From NCBI GenBank assembly GCA_944323685.1, contig CALUTJ010000018.1, positions 1 to 56,034 on the forward strand: DNA of 56,034 nt, read 5' to 3'. The position numbers were made by a program, and so were the translations under genes. The notes under the pieces were generated by a model that saw nothing but the letters and a program-made list of their open reading frames with translations, had not been told where the DNA came from and did no database searches. Positions 1-8,980 of the stretch are shown piece by piece. The stretch comes from Candidatus Gastranaerophilales bacterium (GTDB lineage: Bacteria > Cyanobacteriota > Vampirovibrionia > Gastranaerophilales > Gastranaerophilaceae). Within the stretch, counting starts at the first letter, position 1, and every line of letters begins with the position of its first letter.

Positions 1-45
1 TGGTTCGGAATAGTGTAGTGCTGGCGGTCTATCTCTTGTTTTCGG

Positions 46-681
46 TTGCTTGCTTCCTTACCGTACATGAGCATTCTTTCAAGGCTTGTAACAAAAGGGC
101 TGAGCGCCAAAACGGCAAATATAATAAAAAACAATGCACAAAATTTTAACTACACCTCGGGGGTGAGCATGTCAAAAACCGTTAACGCGATGAAATGGGC
201 TTTTACGGGGTTTCTTGCAAAACTGCCCTCATCACGTGACAAATACGAGTTAAGGGATAGAACAGCAAGAGAAGGCGCAACTTTTGTTATGTTTTTCGGC
301 GGTGATTTTTTGATAAACAACATCTTAGGCCGGTTGTCGGACACGTTTTTGGGCACAAAAATTATGAATACAGACAAATACAAAGGCCAAAAAATAGCAT
401 TCTTTAAAAGTTTTACACTGCCTGTTAGACGGTTCAAAAAAATAAACAGCCTCAAAAATGTTTCGCCGGAAATTATAAAACGCACACGCAATGTCGGGGC
501 GGCGCTTTACTGGGTGTCTTTAATTTCCAATATGGCGGTTTTGGGGTTCTGCGTCCCTCATTTTTTGAACAAATTCTTAAGACATTGCGTACAACAGGAT
601 AAGCAAAAAGAAGCGCAAAACCGGCAGCGTTTAAACTCTCCTTACAAAAACATATTATCTTTTATGAAAGCTAAACAATAA
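46..681 (+). CDS. Lineage-specific putative membrane protein, probably 5'-frameshifted
   Basis: I do not recognise a named family. The 211-residue product has one or two hydrophobic stretches (about residues 75-95 and 150-175) and a basic C-terminal tail, so membrane association is likely. There is no ribosome binding site in front of the TTG at 46 or the ATG at 67, and an in-frame TAG lies at 16-18. The +3 frame is open from the window edge up to a tandem TTGC duplication at 46-53; removing one TTGC joins that frame smoothly to this one. The gene is therefore probably the 3' part of a longer, frameshifted gene that starts left of the window. It ends overlapping the convergent gene at 671 by 11 bp. 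Confidence 0.6.
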   Translation: MLASLPYMSILSRLVTKGLSAKTANIIKNNAQNFNYTSGVSMSKTVNAMKWAFTGFLAKLPSSRDKYELRDRTAREGATFVMFFGGDFLINNILGRLSDTFLGTKIMNTDKYKGQKIAFFKSFTLPVRRFKKINSLKNVSPEIIKRTRNVGAALYWVSLISNMAVLGFCVPHFLNKFLRHCVQQDKQKEAQNRQRLNSPYKNILSFMKAKQ

Positions 682-1309
682 AGTAATTTTCACCTTCATC
701 AGTCAGCGTATATTCAGTGTATTCGTTTGTTTCAGTCAAATCGGGTACGATTCTGAGCAGGTTCTGTTTTATTGCCTCATCAACTGTTGAGTGGTCTATT
801 GCGCTGCCTGTTGAGGGAACGAGTTTTGCGTTAATTTGTTTAATCGTGAATCTTTCTTCGTGCTCGATATTCAGGATATACAATCCAGCAACAACAAGTT
901 TATCAATATCATTTTGAGGATTGTATCTGTTGTAAAATTCTAAAAAATCAGTGCCTGTGTCTTGTTTTTCAACAACTTCTGTTTTGGGGTGCTGCATTGA
1001 TTCTTCCAGTGCACGTTCAAAATTCACCTCGGCAACGCGTTCTTCCTTTGTATCGCTGAAATCAAAAGACGGCGCAGTCATGGAATTAATTGAAGCAAGC
1101 GCCTTAATCTCCTTAAAACCGCTGCGGGGTGCACTTTGTTCGGCTTCTTTGCTTTGAAAAATTTCGCTGCTTTGTGGCTCTTTAACATGAGCTCCGTTAA
1201 CAAGCCCGTTTATCCAATCCGCAAGCTGCTGCTCGAACGCTGTTTTGTCGGTTGTTGAAAACTCAAATTCAATATCGTCTTTTCTTATTTTAAAGTAGTA
1301 TTCGTGCAT
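671..1309 (-). CDS. Hypothetical protein, 212 aa
   Basis: No named family recognised. The N-terminus (about residues 1-40) looks like a compact alpha/beta segment, the middle (about 45-115) is acidic and low in complexity, and the C-terminus (about 125-212) reads like a winged-helix-type domain ending in a TLTDEGENYF segment. The gene starts inside the 3' end of gcvPB (25-bp overlap), so the two are probably co-transcribed and translationally coupled. A role linked to glycine cleavage is not supported by anything beyond this position. Confidence 0.75.
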   Translation of the reverse strand: MHEYYFKIRKDDIEFEFSTTDKTAFEQQLADWINGLVNGAHVKEPQSSEIFQSKEAEQSAPRSGFKEIKALASINSMTAPSFDFSDTKEERVAEVNFERALEESMQHPKTEVVEKQDTGTDFLEFYNRYNPQNDIDKLVVAGLYILNIEHEERFTIKQINAKLVPSTGSAIDHSTVDEAIKQNLLRIVPDLTETNEYTEYTLTDEGENYFIV

Positions 1310-2751
1310 TCTTTATCCTCTTTTTTTAAATCAAGGTGTCTTGCCGCATTTGTTTCGTCAACCCTTTTGACAGGGGCATTGTGGGGAGCGGACAGAATAT
1401 TTTGCGGATTTTGCTCAACCTCCTGCGCAATTTCTATCATTGCCTGCGCAAAATCGTCCAGCCTGTCTTTGCTTTCGGTTTCCGTAGGCTCTATCATCAT
1501 CGCCTCGGATACGATAAGCGGAAAATACACCGTTGGCGGGTGGAACCTGTAATCCATAAGCCTTTTTGCAATTTCAAGGGTATGAACGCCTTTAGCCTTC
1601 TGCCTGTCGCCGGACAGCACAAACTCGTGCATACAGGTGCAATCATAGGGCAGGTCATAATACTTTTTCAATTTTTCTTTAAGGTAATTCGCGTTCAGCA
1701 CAGCGTCTTGAGAAGCCTGTTTCAATGCATCACCCTTCATCAAAATGTAGGTATAAGCCTTGACAAGCACACCGAAATTGCCCTGAAACTCTTTGATTTT
1801 GCCTATGGTGTTTTTAAGGTCGTATTTTCGGATATATTTTTCGCCGTTAAAATCAATTACGGGTACGGGTAAAAATTCTTTCAAACTTTCCACAACACCT
1901 ACGGGGCCGGCTCCGGGGCCGCCTCCGCCGTGGGGAGTCGCAAAAGTTTTGTGCAGATTCAAATGTACAATATCAAAGCCCATTTTTCTCGGAGTGGTTA
2001 TGCCCATAATCGCGTTTAAGTTTGCCCCGTCATAATACAAAAGCGCCCCGTTCTCATGCGCAATAGCTGCGATATCAGAGATTTTTTCTTCAAATAGTCC
2101 GAGGGTGTTGGGGTTTGTCATCATAACGGCGGCAATTTTGCCTTTATTCCCGTCAAACAAAGCCTTTAAGTGTTCTACATCGACCTGCCCTTTTTCGTTA
2201 CTGTTGACTTTAACCACCTCAAACCCGCACATGCCTGCCGATGCAGGGTTGGTGCCGTGGGCGGAATCGGGGATTATTACTTTTTTGCGTTCGGGAAGAT
2301 TGTTCACCTTAAAATAGTGCTTTACAATCATCATTCCGCAAAGCTCGCCGTGTGCTCCCGCAGAGCCGTGCAGGGTCATTGCGTCCATTCCCGTAATTTT
2401 TTTTAGTGCCTCTTGCAGTTTGTACATAAGCTCAAGCGCCCCCTGAGCATCGTCATCGCACTGCATAGGATGAAGGTTTGTAAAACCCTCTGACGAAGCA
2501 AGATACTCGTTGACTTTTGGGTTATATTTCATCGTACAAGAGCCTAAGGGATACAAGCCTGATTCCACGCAAAAATTTTTGTCGGAAAGCTCTTTAAAAT
2601 GTCTCATTGCTTCTATTTCGCTAACCTGCGGCAGTTCGGGCGTATCAGTTCTTAAAAATTGCCGCGGCAAAAAATCAGGCGTGATTTCTTCTTCGCTCAA
2701 CGATACTCCCGTCATTCCGTTTATTGATTTTTCAAAAATAGTTTTTGTCAT
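1285..2751 (-). CDS. gcvPB: Glycine dehydrogenase (decarboxylating) subunit 2, P-protein
   Basis: This is the PLP-carrying half of the split P-protein of the glycine cleavage system, which decarboxylates glycine and passes the aminomethyl group to the lipoyl H-protein. The 488-residue length fits subunit 2. The PLP lysine is visible near residue 268 in LNLHKTFATPHGGGGPGAGP, and SAHGTNPASA lies near 163-172. A good ribosome binding site (GAGGGAG) sits 5 bp before the ATG. Subunit 1 (gcvPA), gcvT and gcvH are not in the window, so the system is encoded in separate places. It is transcribed away from the solute-binding protein gene across a 68-bp gap. Confidence 0.95.
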   Translation of the reverse strand: MTKTIFEKSINGMTGVSLSEEEITPDFLPRQFLRTDTPELPQVSEIEAMRHFKELSDKNFCVESGLYPLGSCTMKYNPKVNEYLASSEGFTNLHPMQCDDDAQGALELMYKLQEALKKITGMDAMTLHGSAGAHGELCGMMIVKHYFKVNNLPERKKVIIPDSAHGTNPASAGMCGFEVVKVNSNEKGQVDVEHLKALFDGNKGKIAAVMMTNPNTLGLFEEKISDIAAIAHENGALLYYDGANLNAIMGITTPRKMGFDIVHLNLHKTFATPHGGGGPGAGPVGVVESLKEFLPVPVIDFNGEKYIRKYDLKNTIGKIKEFQGNFGVLVKAYTYILMKGDALKQASQDAVLNANYLKEKLKKYYDLPYDCTCMHEFVLSGDRQKAKGVHTLEIAKRLMDYRFHPPTVYFPLIVSEAMMIEPTETESKDRLDDFAQAMIEIAQEVEQNPQNILSAPHNAPVKRVDETNAARHLDLKKEDKECTNTTLK

Positions 2752-2782
2752 TGCTGCTCCCTCAATTAATCATGTTAAGAAT

Positions 2783-2819
2783 TTGCGGCGCTTATGTCAA
2801 ACATTATATAATACTTATT
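2783..2819 (+). promoter_or_regulatory. Promoter for a leaderless transcript (solute-binding protein gene)
   Basis: A TTGCGG hexamer (2783-2788), an 18-bp spacer and a perfect TATAAT (2807-2812) stand 7 bp in front of the ATG at 2820. Transcription would begin at or next to the A of the start codon. No ribosome binding site is present, which agrees with a leaderless mRNA. Confidence 0.6.
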
Positions 2820-4064
2820 ATGAACAAGAATTACTTTAAACTGACTGTTGCAATATCTTTTGCCTGTATAATACTCGTAAGCTTTGTTTACATTTTTACA
2901 AGACCTCAAAACTCAAACGATAATGAGGTTGTGTTCTGGTCGCTTCAGATGGGGACATTTGACGGGTATATGAAGCCTCTTATTGCGGAATTTGAAAAGC
3001 AAAATCCCGATATTAAAATCAAATGGATTGATGTTCCATACTCTGAAGGTGAAAAACGCACACTTGCTTCTATTTTAAGTTCAAACCCGCCTGACCTTGT
3101 AAACCTTACGCCGGATTTTTCCAGCATACTGGCTCAAAAACAGGCGCTTGAATATATTGATTGCGCTAAACTTAAAGACTATAACAGTCAAATCACCCAA
3201 TCGCTTATGACGGACGGAAAATGCTACGCGGTTCCGTTTTACGCAACGTCATCTTTGACTTTTTACAATAAAGACATTCTGAAAAAATCAGGCGTTAAAC
3301 GCATACCAAAAACTTATGACGAGCTTAATGCAATCGCTGTGCAGATAAAAGAAAAATCGGGCGCGTTTGTCACAATGCCTACTCTGACCGAAAACGACAC
3401 ACTGTTAAAAATATTAAACAAGTCTGCAATAAATAGTCCTGAAACGCTTACTTCGCCAAGAGCAGTTGAAATATTTGAAAGCTACAGGCAGCTTTACCGG
3501 AATGATTTAATCCCGAGAGAATCCATAACCCAGAATCATCAGGAAGCGCTTGAAAAATATATGTCAGGTCAGCTTGCTTTTATCCAGTCCGGTTCAAATT
3601 TTTTGAATATAGTAAAAGAGAATGCGCCTCAGGTATTTAAACAAACAGATATCGCAGAGCAGTTTGTTGGTGACAACGGCAAGTACGATGTCTCCGTTAT
3701 GAATTTGATTATTCCGCTGCGGGCAAAACACAAAGACGGAGCGCTTAGATTCGCACTGTTTTTGACAAACAAACAGAATCAGATTGAGCTGGCAAAGTTA
3801 ACAACTATTTTGCCGGTAAATAACTACGCATTAAAGGATGGGTATTTTTCAACATACGATTCCGGCGATGTTATTGCAAAAGCAAGGGTGCTTAGCGCGC
3901 GCCAGCTCGGTAATTTGCAAAAAAACGCAAGGTTTAAAAACAACCATAAAGAGATTCTTACTCTGTTAAATACGACCGTACAGCAGATTCTGCTCGGTGA
4001 TGACGACATAAAAAAAGTGCTTGAAAAAACGGCAAAAGACTGGCAAAGACTGGAGCAGCAATGA
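2820..4064 (+). CDS. ABC-type sugar solute-binding protein
   Basis: A 414-residue extracellular solute-binding protein of the sugar (MalE-like, family 1) type. The N-terminus has a hydrophobic anchor at about residues 8-26 without a clear lipobox, then EVVFWSLQMGTFDGYMKPLI and FEKQNPDIKIKW, typical of the first lobe of such proteins. The longer open frame from 2745 is ignored because it runs back across the gcvPB start. No permease or ATPase genes lie next to it; instead the stop overlaps the start of a carboxypeptidase-like gene (ATGA, 4061-4064). The ligand cannot be told from sequence. Confidence 0.88.
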   Translation: MNKNYFKLTVAISFACIILVSFVYIFTRPQNSNDNEVVFWSLQMGTFDGYMKPLIAEFEKQNPDIKIKWIDVPYSEGEKRTLASILSSNPPDLVNLTPDFSSILAQKQALEYIDCAKLKDYNSQITQSLMTDGKCYAVPFYATSSLTFYNKDILKKSGVKRIPKTYDELNAIAVQIKEKSGAFVTMPTLTENDTLLKILNKSAINSPETLTSPRAVEIFESYRQLYRNDLIPRESITQNHQEALEKYMSGQLAFIQSGSNFLNIVKENAPQVFKQTDIAEQFVGDNGKYDVSVMNLIIPLRAKHKDGALRFALFLTNKQNQIELAKLTTILPVNNYALKDGYFSTYDSGDVIAKARVLSARQLGNLQKNARFKNNHKEILTLLNTTVQQILLGDDDIKKVLEKTAKDWQRLEQQ

Positions 4065-4723
4065 TATTCGCTGATTTGGAAGTAAAAATTAATACAAAAA
4101 ACAAAAACGAAATTTTGCTCTTAAAAAGAGCGCCAAAAGACAATTTTGACAAAACCGTACTCGTTATAGGAGTTGTCCACGGTGACGAACCTGACGGGGA
4201 ATACCTTATAACAAGATACCTGTCAGAACGCAGTGAAACAAAAAACAGGCTGCTTTTTATCCCCTGCCTCAACCCTGACGGAAAATCCGCAGGCGCAAGA
4301 ACGAACGCAAACGGGGTCGATTTAAACAGAAACTTTCCCTCAAAAAATTGGGAAAAAACGGAAAAAAATGAATACTTCGGCGGCGATGCCCCCGCAAGCG
4401 AGGATGAAACGCGTTTTTTGATTTATATTCTTGAAAAATACAAACCGGATTTGGTCATTACCCTGCATGAGCCATATGCAATCGTAAACTATGACGGACC
4501 CGCAAAAGATATTGCACAAAAAATATCACAAATAACAGGTTTTAAAACGGAAGAATCAATCGGCTATCCCACCCCGGGAAGCTTTGGTTCATATTGCGGT
4601 ATAGAAAAAGACCTCCCGACAATCACTCTTGAGCTTCCGGAGCATGTTGAGAACTCAAAAGCAAAAGACGCGCTGTGGGAAAAGACAAAAGGTGTTTTTG
4701 AGTTTATTGCAAACGGATTTTAA
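4061..4723 (+). CDS. M14-family zinc carboxypeptidase / murein peptide amidase-like protein
   Basis: A 220-residue protein with the M14 zinc-peptidase layout: a VVHGDEPDGEYL motif (His and Glu zinc ligands, near residues 34-40), DLNRNFP (substrate-binding Asn-Arg), a second zinc His in TLHEP, and a catalytic Glu in ITLELPE. It resembles MpaA-type murein-peptide amidases, which trim cell-wall peptides, more than secreted digestive carboxypeptidases; there is no signal peptide. It overlaps the solute-binding gene by 4 bp, so it is translationally coupled to it, and the pair may handle uptake and trimming of a peptide or glycopeptide. That last step is inference. Confidence 0.82.
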   Translation: MIFADLEVKINTKNKNEILLLKRAPKDNFDKTVLVIGVVHGDEPDGEYLITRYLSERSETKNRLLFIPCLNPDGKSAGARTNANGVDLNRNFPSKNWEKTEKNEYFGGDAPASEDETRFLIYILEKYKPDLVITLHEPYAIVNYDGPAKDIAQKISQITGFKTEESIGYPTPGSFGSYCGIEKDLPTITLELPEHVENSKAKDALWEKTKGVFEFIANGF

Positions 4724-4727
4724 AAAT

Positions 4728-5264
4728 ATGGAAATAAACGAAACCTCTCAAATACAAACTACAAGTGAGTCAATCGGCCCTAACGGTGAAAGGATTACAA
4801 GCATTACTTTTAGAACTCCTCAAAAGCAGGAGGAGTTGATTGTTACATACCAATCAATGAAAGATATTTTTAAGCAAGAAATTGCCCTTGAACAGTATTT
4901 TAAGCAGGAATATTACTTTGACGGTGATTTTAAAGAACTTTGCTGTGTTTACGAAGATAAATCAAGCATTGAGCCGTATTTTAACGAGCGAAAAATTACT
5001 TATTCAACTACGGAAGGTCAAAGAGATTACCTCTCTTTACACTACCTTGAAAAAGACGGCACAATAACAGTTTGCTATTACTCCGACAAAAATCTCCAAA
5101 ACTTAATCAAAAAAGAAATACAAAACTTTAACGAACAACTGGAAGCAATTGACAGGATAATAAACCAAACTGACACAGATACAAGTTCTCACTACAAAGA
5201 AACAAGCTATTACGACAGTGAAGGCAACTTGATTAAGCGCATACATTCTGACGGAAATACGTAA
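4728..5264 (+). CDS. Hypothetical protein, 178 aa
   Basis: No family recognised. The start at 4728 (MEINETSQIQ) is chosen because it lies 4 bp after the stop of the peptidase gene; the longer frame from 4629 overlaps that gene. The product is acidic and hydrophilic with no signal peptide or membrane segment. It has recurring DxxGxxxxR/YYDSEG-type turns (for example near the C-terminus), which resemble the short beta-hairpin repeats of MORN-like or RHS-like proteins, but too few to call. It is the last gene of the three-gene + strand unit starting at 2820. Confidence 0.65.
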   Translation: MEINETSQIQTTSESIGPNGERITSITFRTPQKQEELIVTYQSMKDIFKQEIALEQYFKQEYYFDGDFKELCCVYEDKSSIEPYFNERKITYSTTEGQRDYLSLHYLEKDGTITVCYYSDKNLQNLIKKEIQNFNEQLEAIDRIINQTDTDTSSHYKETSYYDSEGNLIKRIHSDGNT

Positions 5265-5380
5265 AACCGGCAGGGCTGTTAATGTTTTGTAGCGGGCTTT
5301 GCTTTTATACTCGAGTTTGAATAAGGGAAGTACGAATCAAGAGTCCGGCGGGCACAGGCTGGATTTTTCAGCAGGCAATA

Positions 5381-7696
5381 TCAATGGAAACCTTTAGCCA
5401 GAAACTCGTCAAAATAATAATCTTTTTTAGAAGCAAGCAGTCTGTCGTCGTGGTTTACAAGCTTTAATTCCATTTTGTAATCCATAGTCTTGTTGCCTCG
5501 GGTTATCTTTTTTATACCCGAGGAACCTTTGTCTGTGGCAAGGGTTGTCATAAATTTTTCAAAATCATACATAAAATCCAGACAGCGGGGATATTTGTAT
5601 TTTTCAAGTATTTGTTTTTTTGCATTAGCCGCTATTGTCACATCAACAGTGTCGTTGTCGTTAATTTTGGCGGGAGAAACCGTGTCTGAATTTATGTAAT
5701 CATTCTCGATTATATATTTAAGTATAAATTTTTCGACGTTATCTTTCCTGTTGAACATATCAACAAAATCACAGAGATGAGATTTTGTATCTGCCGGCAG
5801 TTCTTCATATTCCTCATATTTGCATAAATACTCGATAGCAGTGTCCAGAGAAGACGAGCGGTCTATTATTTCCTGAATAAAAGATTTCTTTTCGGCGGAT
5901 TCTATATTTTGTGCTCCGTTTGCGGCTATTGCCGCGCAGTTTAAATACATGCCGGCTTTATTGAGGTCTATGCTTCCGTCCTGTTTTTTCGCAAACTCTT
6001 TAGCCTTTATAAAATACGGGTTATCACGTTCATTATCTTTGTAATAGTAGTAGGTATCCCAATTTTTTACGGTATTTTTTATTTTTGCCGGATTAAAAGG
6101 CTCTTGAGTTATAAGCTCAATAATAGATTTAGACTTTAAATTTTGTTTGACATCAAAGTTTTTGGGGCGGTATTTTGCGCAAACTGCGGCTGTTGAGCCT
6201 AAATCATTTTGATAAAGAATATTCATTGCATTATCAAATTCGCTTTTTATATAGTTAAGCTCGGTGTTTATTTTTTGCTTGCGTTTGATTGAATCCAGAA
6301 TTTTTTGTTTTTCAATCTCATTAAGTCGTTCTGTTTCAGCGGGTCTTATATTTTCTTTCTTGATAATTTTAACCGCGTCGGTCTCGGAAATATCGCCGTC
6401 GTGTACGGAATCTAAAACACGCAGCAGTGCAATCAGCGATTTTTTGTCTTCTTTTGTAAAATGACAGGAATCAAATGCAATAATACGTTCCAGTATCAAT
6501 TCATTATCGCCCGCATCAAGCTCGGCGTGTTGTGTCAAACACCCGCGCAATTGGTCGTTATCAAAGTTTTCGTAATCTCTTTTGGCCTCCTGTATCTTCC
6601 TGGCTGTAGAAATTATTGATTTAACGCGCTCGGGAATTTTTTCGAACTTGTAATAACTTTCTTTTAAAGTCGAAACCGGTATTGTAACATCTTTGTATGT
6701 GTAGGTGATTTCAGAGGGCTTTTTGTTTTCAAGGTACTGCTGTCTAAGTACGGACAGTACAAAATCATCGTAATCAACCGATAAAAGTTTTTTGTCGTTT
6801 TCGCTCAGTTTGACAGTAGTATTTTTTCTGAATTGAGGTACCGTAGAAAAAGAATTTGTTTCTCTCAATTTTTCGTATTTATCAAGGATAGAGCCTGCTG
6901 CCGGAATCGACACCATTGCGTAGATATGTTTTGAATCAGGGTCGTTTTTCGGCAGGGTATCTCTTATCTTTGACGTAAGAAAATCATAAATTTTTTGCTC
7001 GTCTTTTTTGCGCATTAATCTGTTGAGCTGCTCGTAAAAATCACGGGTTAAAACCTCTTGAATTTTGTCTGCGGCAACATAAGCAGGGTCAGAGGGGATA
7101 TCTATTTTCGGGTATTTTTTATGCAAATCCTCGAGAGTTTTTATGGTATTCAGGTCTTTGTAATACTCTTTAAAAACTTTGTCCAGATTAAAATTATCTT
7201 CGTTTATTGCTGTTTGAAATTTTCTAATCAAAGCATTGTCGACTCTGGGGTCAAGCGGTTTTGGAGCTGCAAATGGTTTTATTTTGCTGTAATTTTTTTC
7301 TAAAGTGTTGAACTCTTTTTTCAGCGCAACCAATTTTTCGTGTTTTTGAGTATTGCTTATATACATTGAATCGGCAATTTCTTCAGCTTCCTGTAGTATT
7401 TGCTGCAATCGTCTGTCTTTGGCCTGCATCTGGGTCATAATCTGCCTTTCATAAAGACGCAGAAGTTGTTCTATATCAAGGTCAGACTCGAGCAAATCAT
7501 CAAACTGTTTGAGCAGTTTTTGAGTTTCTGCTGCCGTGTCAATTTTCTTTTTCTTAAAAGAGATGTAAGAATACCCGTATGGCACGGCGGCCTGTGTTTG
7601 TTCTTCACCCCCGTGAGTTTTTTTGACAGGCTCGCTTCTTTTGAGGCTTGTGTTGCCTGTTGTATAAATTCTTGTTGTTATATTGTTAATGCGCAT
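5381..7696 (-). CDS. Large lineage-specific hypothetical protein, 771 aa
   Basis: No known domain recognised. The protein is rich in Lys, Glu and Asp and has long helix-prone stretches (about residues 55-140 and 280-500), with no signal peptide or membrane segment. Its first about 50 residues form a leader (MRINNITTRIYTTGN ... YSYISFKKKK) that ends in the S-F-K motif also seen in the 960-aa protein at 48661 and the 164-aa protein at 13014. Repeat A copy 1 begins only 3 bp upstream of the ATG, so any promoter must lie inside the repeat, and no ribosome binding site is visible. The location and role of the product are unknown. Confidence 0.8.
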   Translation of the reverse strand: MRINNITTRIYTTGNTSLKRSEPVKKTHGGEEQTQAAVPYGYSYISFKKKKIDTAAETQKLLKQFDDLLESDLDIEQLLRLYERQIMTQMQAKDRRLQQILQEAEEIADSMYISNTQKHEKLVALKKEFNTLEKNYSKIKPFAAPKPLDPRVDNALIRKFQTAINEDNFNLDKVFKEYYKDLNTIKTLEDLHKKYPKIDIPSDPAYVAADKIQEVLTRDFYEQLNRLMRKKDEQKIYDFLTSKIRDTLPKNDPDSKHIYAMVSIPAAGSILDKYEKLRETNSFSTVPQFRKNTTVKLSENDKKLLSVDYDDFVLSVLRQQYLENKKPSEITYTYKDVTIPVSTLKESYYKFEKIPERVKSIISTARKIQEAKRDYENFDNDQLRGCLTQHAELDAGDNELILERIIAFDSCHFTKEDKKSLIALLRVLDSVHDGDISETDAVKIIKKENIRPAETERLNEIEKQKILDSIKRKQKINTELNYIKSEFDNAMNILYQNDLGSTAAVCAKYRPKNFDVKQNLKSKSIIELITQEPFNPAKIKNTVKNWDTYYYYKDNERDNPYFIKAKEFAKKQDGSIDLNKAGMYLNCAAIAANGAQNIESAEKKSFIQEIIDRSSSLDTAIEYLCKYEEYEELPADTKSHLCDFVDMFNRKDNVEKFILKYIIENDYINSDTVSPAKINDNDTVDVTIAANAKKQILEKYKYPRCLDFMYDFEKFMTTLATDKGSSGIKKITRGNKTMDYKMELKLVNHDDRLLASKKDYYFDEFLAKGFH

Positions 7697-7698
7697 AA

Positions 7699-7914
7699 AA
7701 TGTCTGAGTGGGACCTCGTTTGTAGTAGTGGTACACGGAGTGCGGGTGGCGCCGAGTCTAGCATTTTACGACTCTGCCGAAGAAACAATTAAGTATTGTT
7801 TCTGAGAGGTAGACCCCATGTACTTGTTGCGGGTGCTCGGGTTATAATACAATAGTTGAACTTGTTTTATGCACCCGCTCAATAAGTTATCGGGGTCAGT
7901 TGACTATATGAAAT
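7699..7914 (+). repeat. Interspersed repeat A, copy 1 (216 bp)
   Basis: Starts AATGTCTGAGTGGGACC and ends GTTGACTATATGAAAT like the other four copies. The 3' half holds GACCCC pairing with GGGGTC around an inner GCGGGTGC/GCACCCGC stem and a TTGA/TCAA pseudoknot pair. Compared with copy 3 it carries one extra hairpin module (ctctgccga, arms GAAACAAT/ATTGTTTC with a 5-nt loop, then tgagagg) at about 7772-7812. It separates the 771-aa gene from the L,D-transpeptidase gene. Confidence 0.9.
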
Positions 7915-8056
7915 TTCTCCGGAGCAAATATTCTAAAGCGTTAAAATAAAATTTTTTGTCGAAAAATTTAAAAATCAGTCATAAAATTTTACAATAGAAA
8001 ATAAATTATCACATCAAATGGCAAAAAAATCTTGTTTTATGATTTATATTTAAAGT

Positions 8057-8776
8057 ATGAAGATTAACAATAAATTTATAAACAAATACACCGGCCTGAC
8101 TGTTGCTGCGGTTGCACTTGCAGCGGTTACGCCTGCAATAAAGCCTGATAAAAAATATACAATAACTAAAGATGCCCCTGCCGCTTTAAGCGCTGACACG
8201 TTTGAAAGCCGCAAAGATACACTCAAACTCTCTGTCGAAGCTTTTAAAAATACATCTGATGATGTTTTTGAGATTAATAAAGATTCCATGGTTATTCCGC
8301 CTCAGGGCACAAGCTATAAAGGCGTGCTGCTAAACGCCCCCAGCCCTAAAATCAAAGTTTGCGGAAAAGACAGTTTAGCCGCAATTGTTGTTGACTTGTC
8401 CAAAAATGTTTTGTACAAATATGACGATAAAGGAGAACCAAAAAGCGCCTACCTTGTTGCAAGCGGAAAAAAGAGATACCCGACAGATAAAGGGTTGAGA
8501 ATTGTCAGCCACGTTGAATCATATCCTTACAAGTCGGCTCCGCCTTCAACAAAAAGGCACAGAAAACCGTGGGATTACGGCCCGCGTGCTATTATCCTCG
8601 AAATACTTGACCCAGAAACCGGAGAAAAATCAAGAACCGGTGAATTTATCCACGGCAACAATAACCCCTCAAGTATAGGACAATATGCCTCTCTTGGCTG
8701 CATAAGAATGGATAATGAAGTAATCAAAAAACTGGCAAAACAGGTAAAGAGGGGAGATTTAGTTCTTATACAATAG
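8057..8776 (+). CDS. L,D-transpeptidase, YkuD domain
   Basis: A 239-residue enzyme that forms 3-3 cross-links or attaches proteins to peptidoglycan outside the cytoplasmic membrane. The YkuD domain covers about residues 105-239, with the active-site motif HGNNNP (His199) and SLGCIRM (Cys215). The N-terminus has a hydrophobic segment (about residues 12-28) that acts as signal or anchor. An ALSADTFESRKD segment at about 42-54 resembles a short motif in the 13014 protein. No ribosome binding site is seen; a TATATT box lies about 6 bp before the ATG, so the transcript may be leaderless. Confidence 0.92.
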   Translation: MKINNKFINKYTGLTVAAVALAAVTPAIKPDKKYTITKDAPAALSADTFESRKDTLKLSVEAFKNTSDDVFEINKDSMVIPPQGTSYKGVLLNAPSPKIKVCGKDSLAAIVVDLSKNVLYKYDDKGEPKSAYLVASGKKRYPTDKGLRIVSHVESYPYKSAPPSTKRHRKPWDYGPRAIILEILDPETGEKSRTGEFIHGNNNPSSIGQYASLGCIRMDNEVIKKLAKQVKRGDLVLIQ

Positions 8777-8783
8777 CCGGTTA

Positions 8784-8960
8784 TCTAATCTAGTGCCGCA
8801 GTTGCCGCCTCGAGCCTTCGAGCCGTAACTGCTCACCTTTGCCTTCTTTTTCGGCTGAACTGTGGTGAAGCCTGAAAAATGGCTTCACTATGTGAACAAG
8901 GTGACACTCCAAAAATTCGTTCACGCCGCTTTGCTCCTTATCACGAATTTTTCTCGGACA
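8784..8960 (+). repeat. Interspersed repeat B, copy 1 (177 bp)
   Basis: Begins TCTAATCTAGTGCC and ends TCTCGGACA. It holds three hairpins: GCAGTT/AACTGC enclosing CTCGAG-type arms, GTGAAGCC/GGCTTCAC with an 8-nt loop, and AAAAATTCGT/ACGAATTTTT near the 3' end. It fills the gap between the L,D-transpeptidase gene and the PHP gene; the latter's -10 box lies just outside it. Confidence 0.9.
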
Positions 8961-8980
8961 ATTTATGATATCATCTTGTT

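Noticed and set aside
1304-2406. Several + strand frames opposite gcvPB
   Set aside because: They are shadows of a strongly conserved gene on the other strand and show no ribosome binding site.
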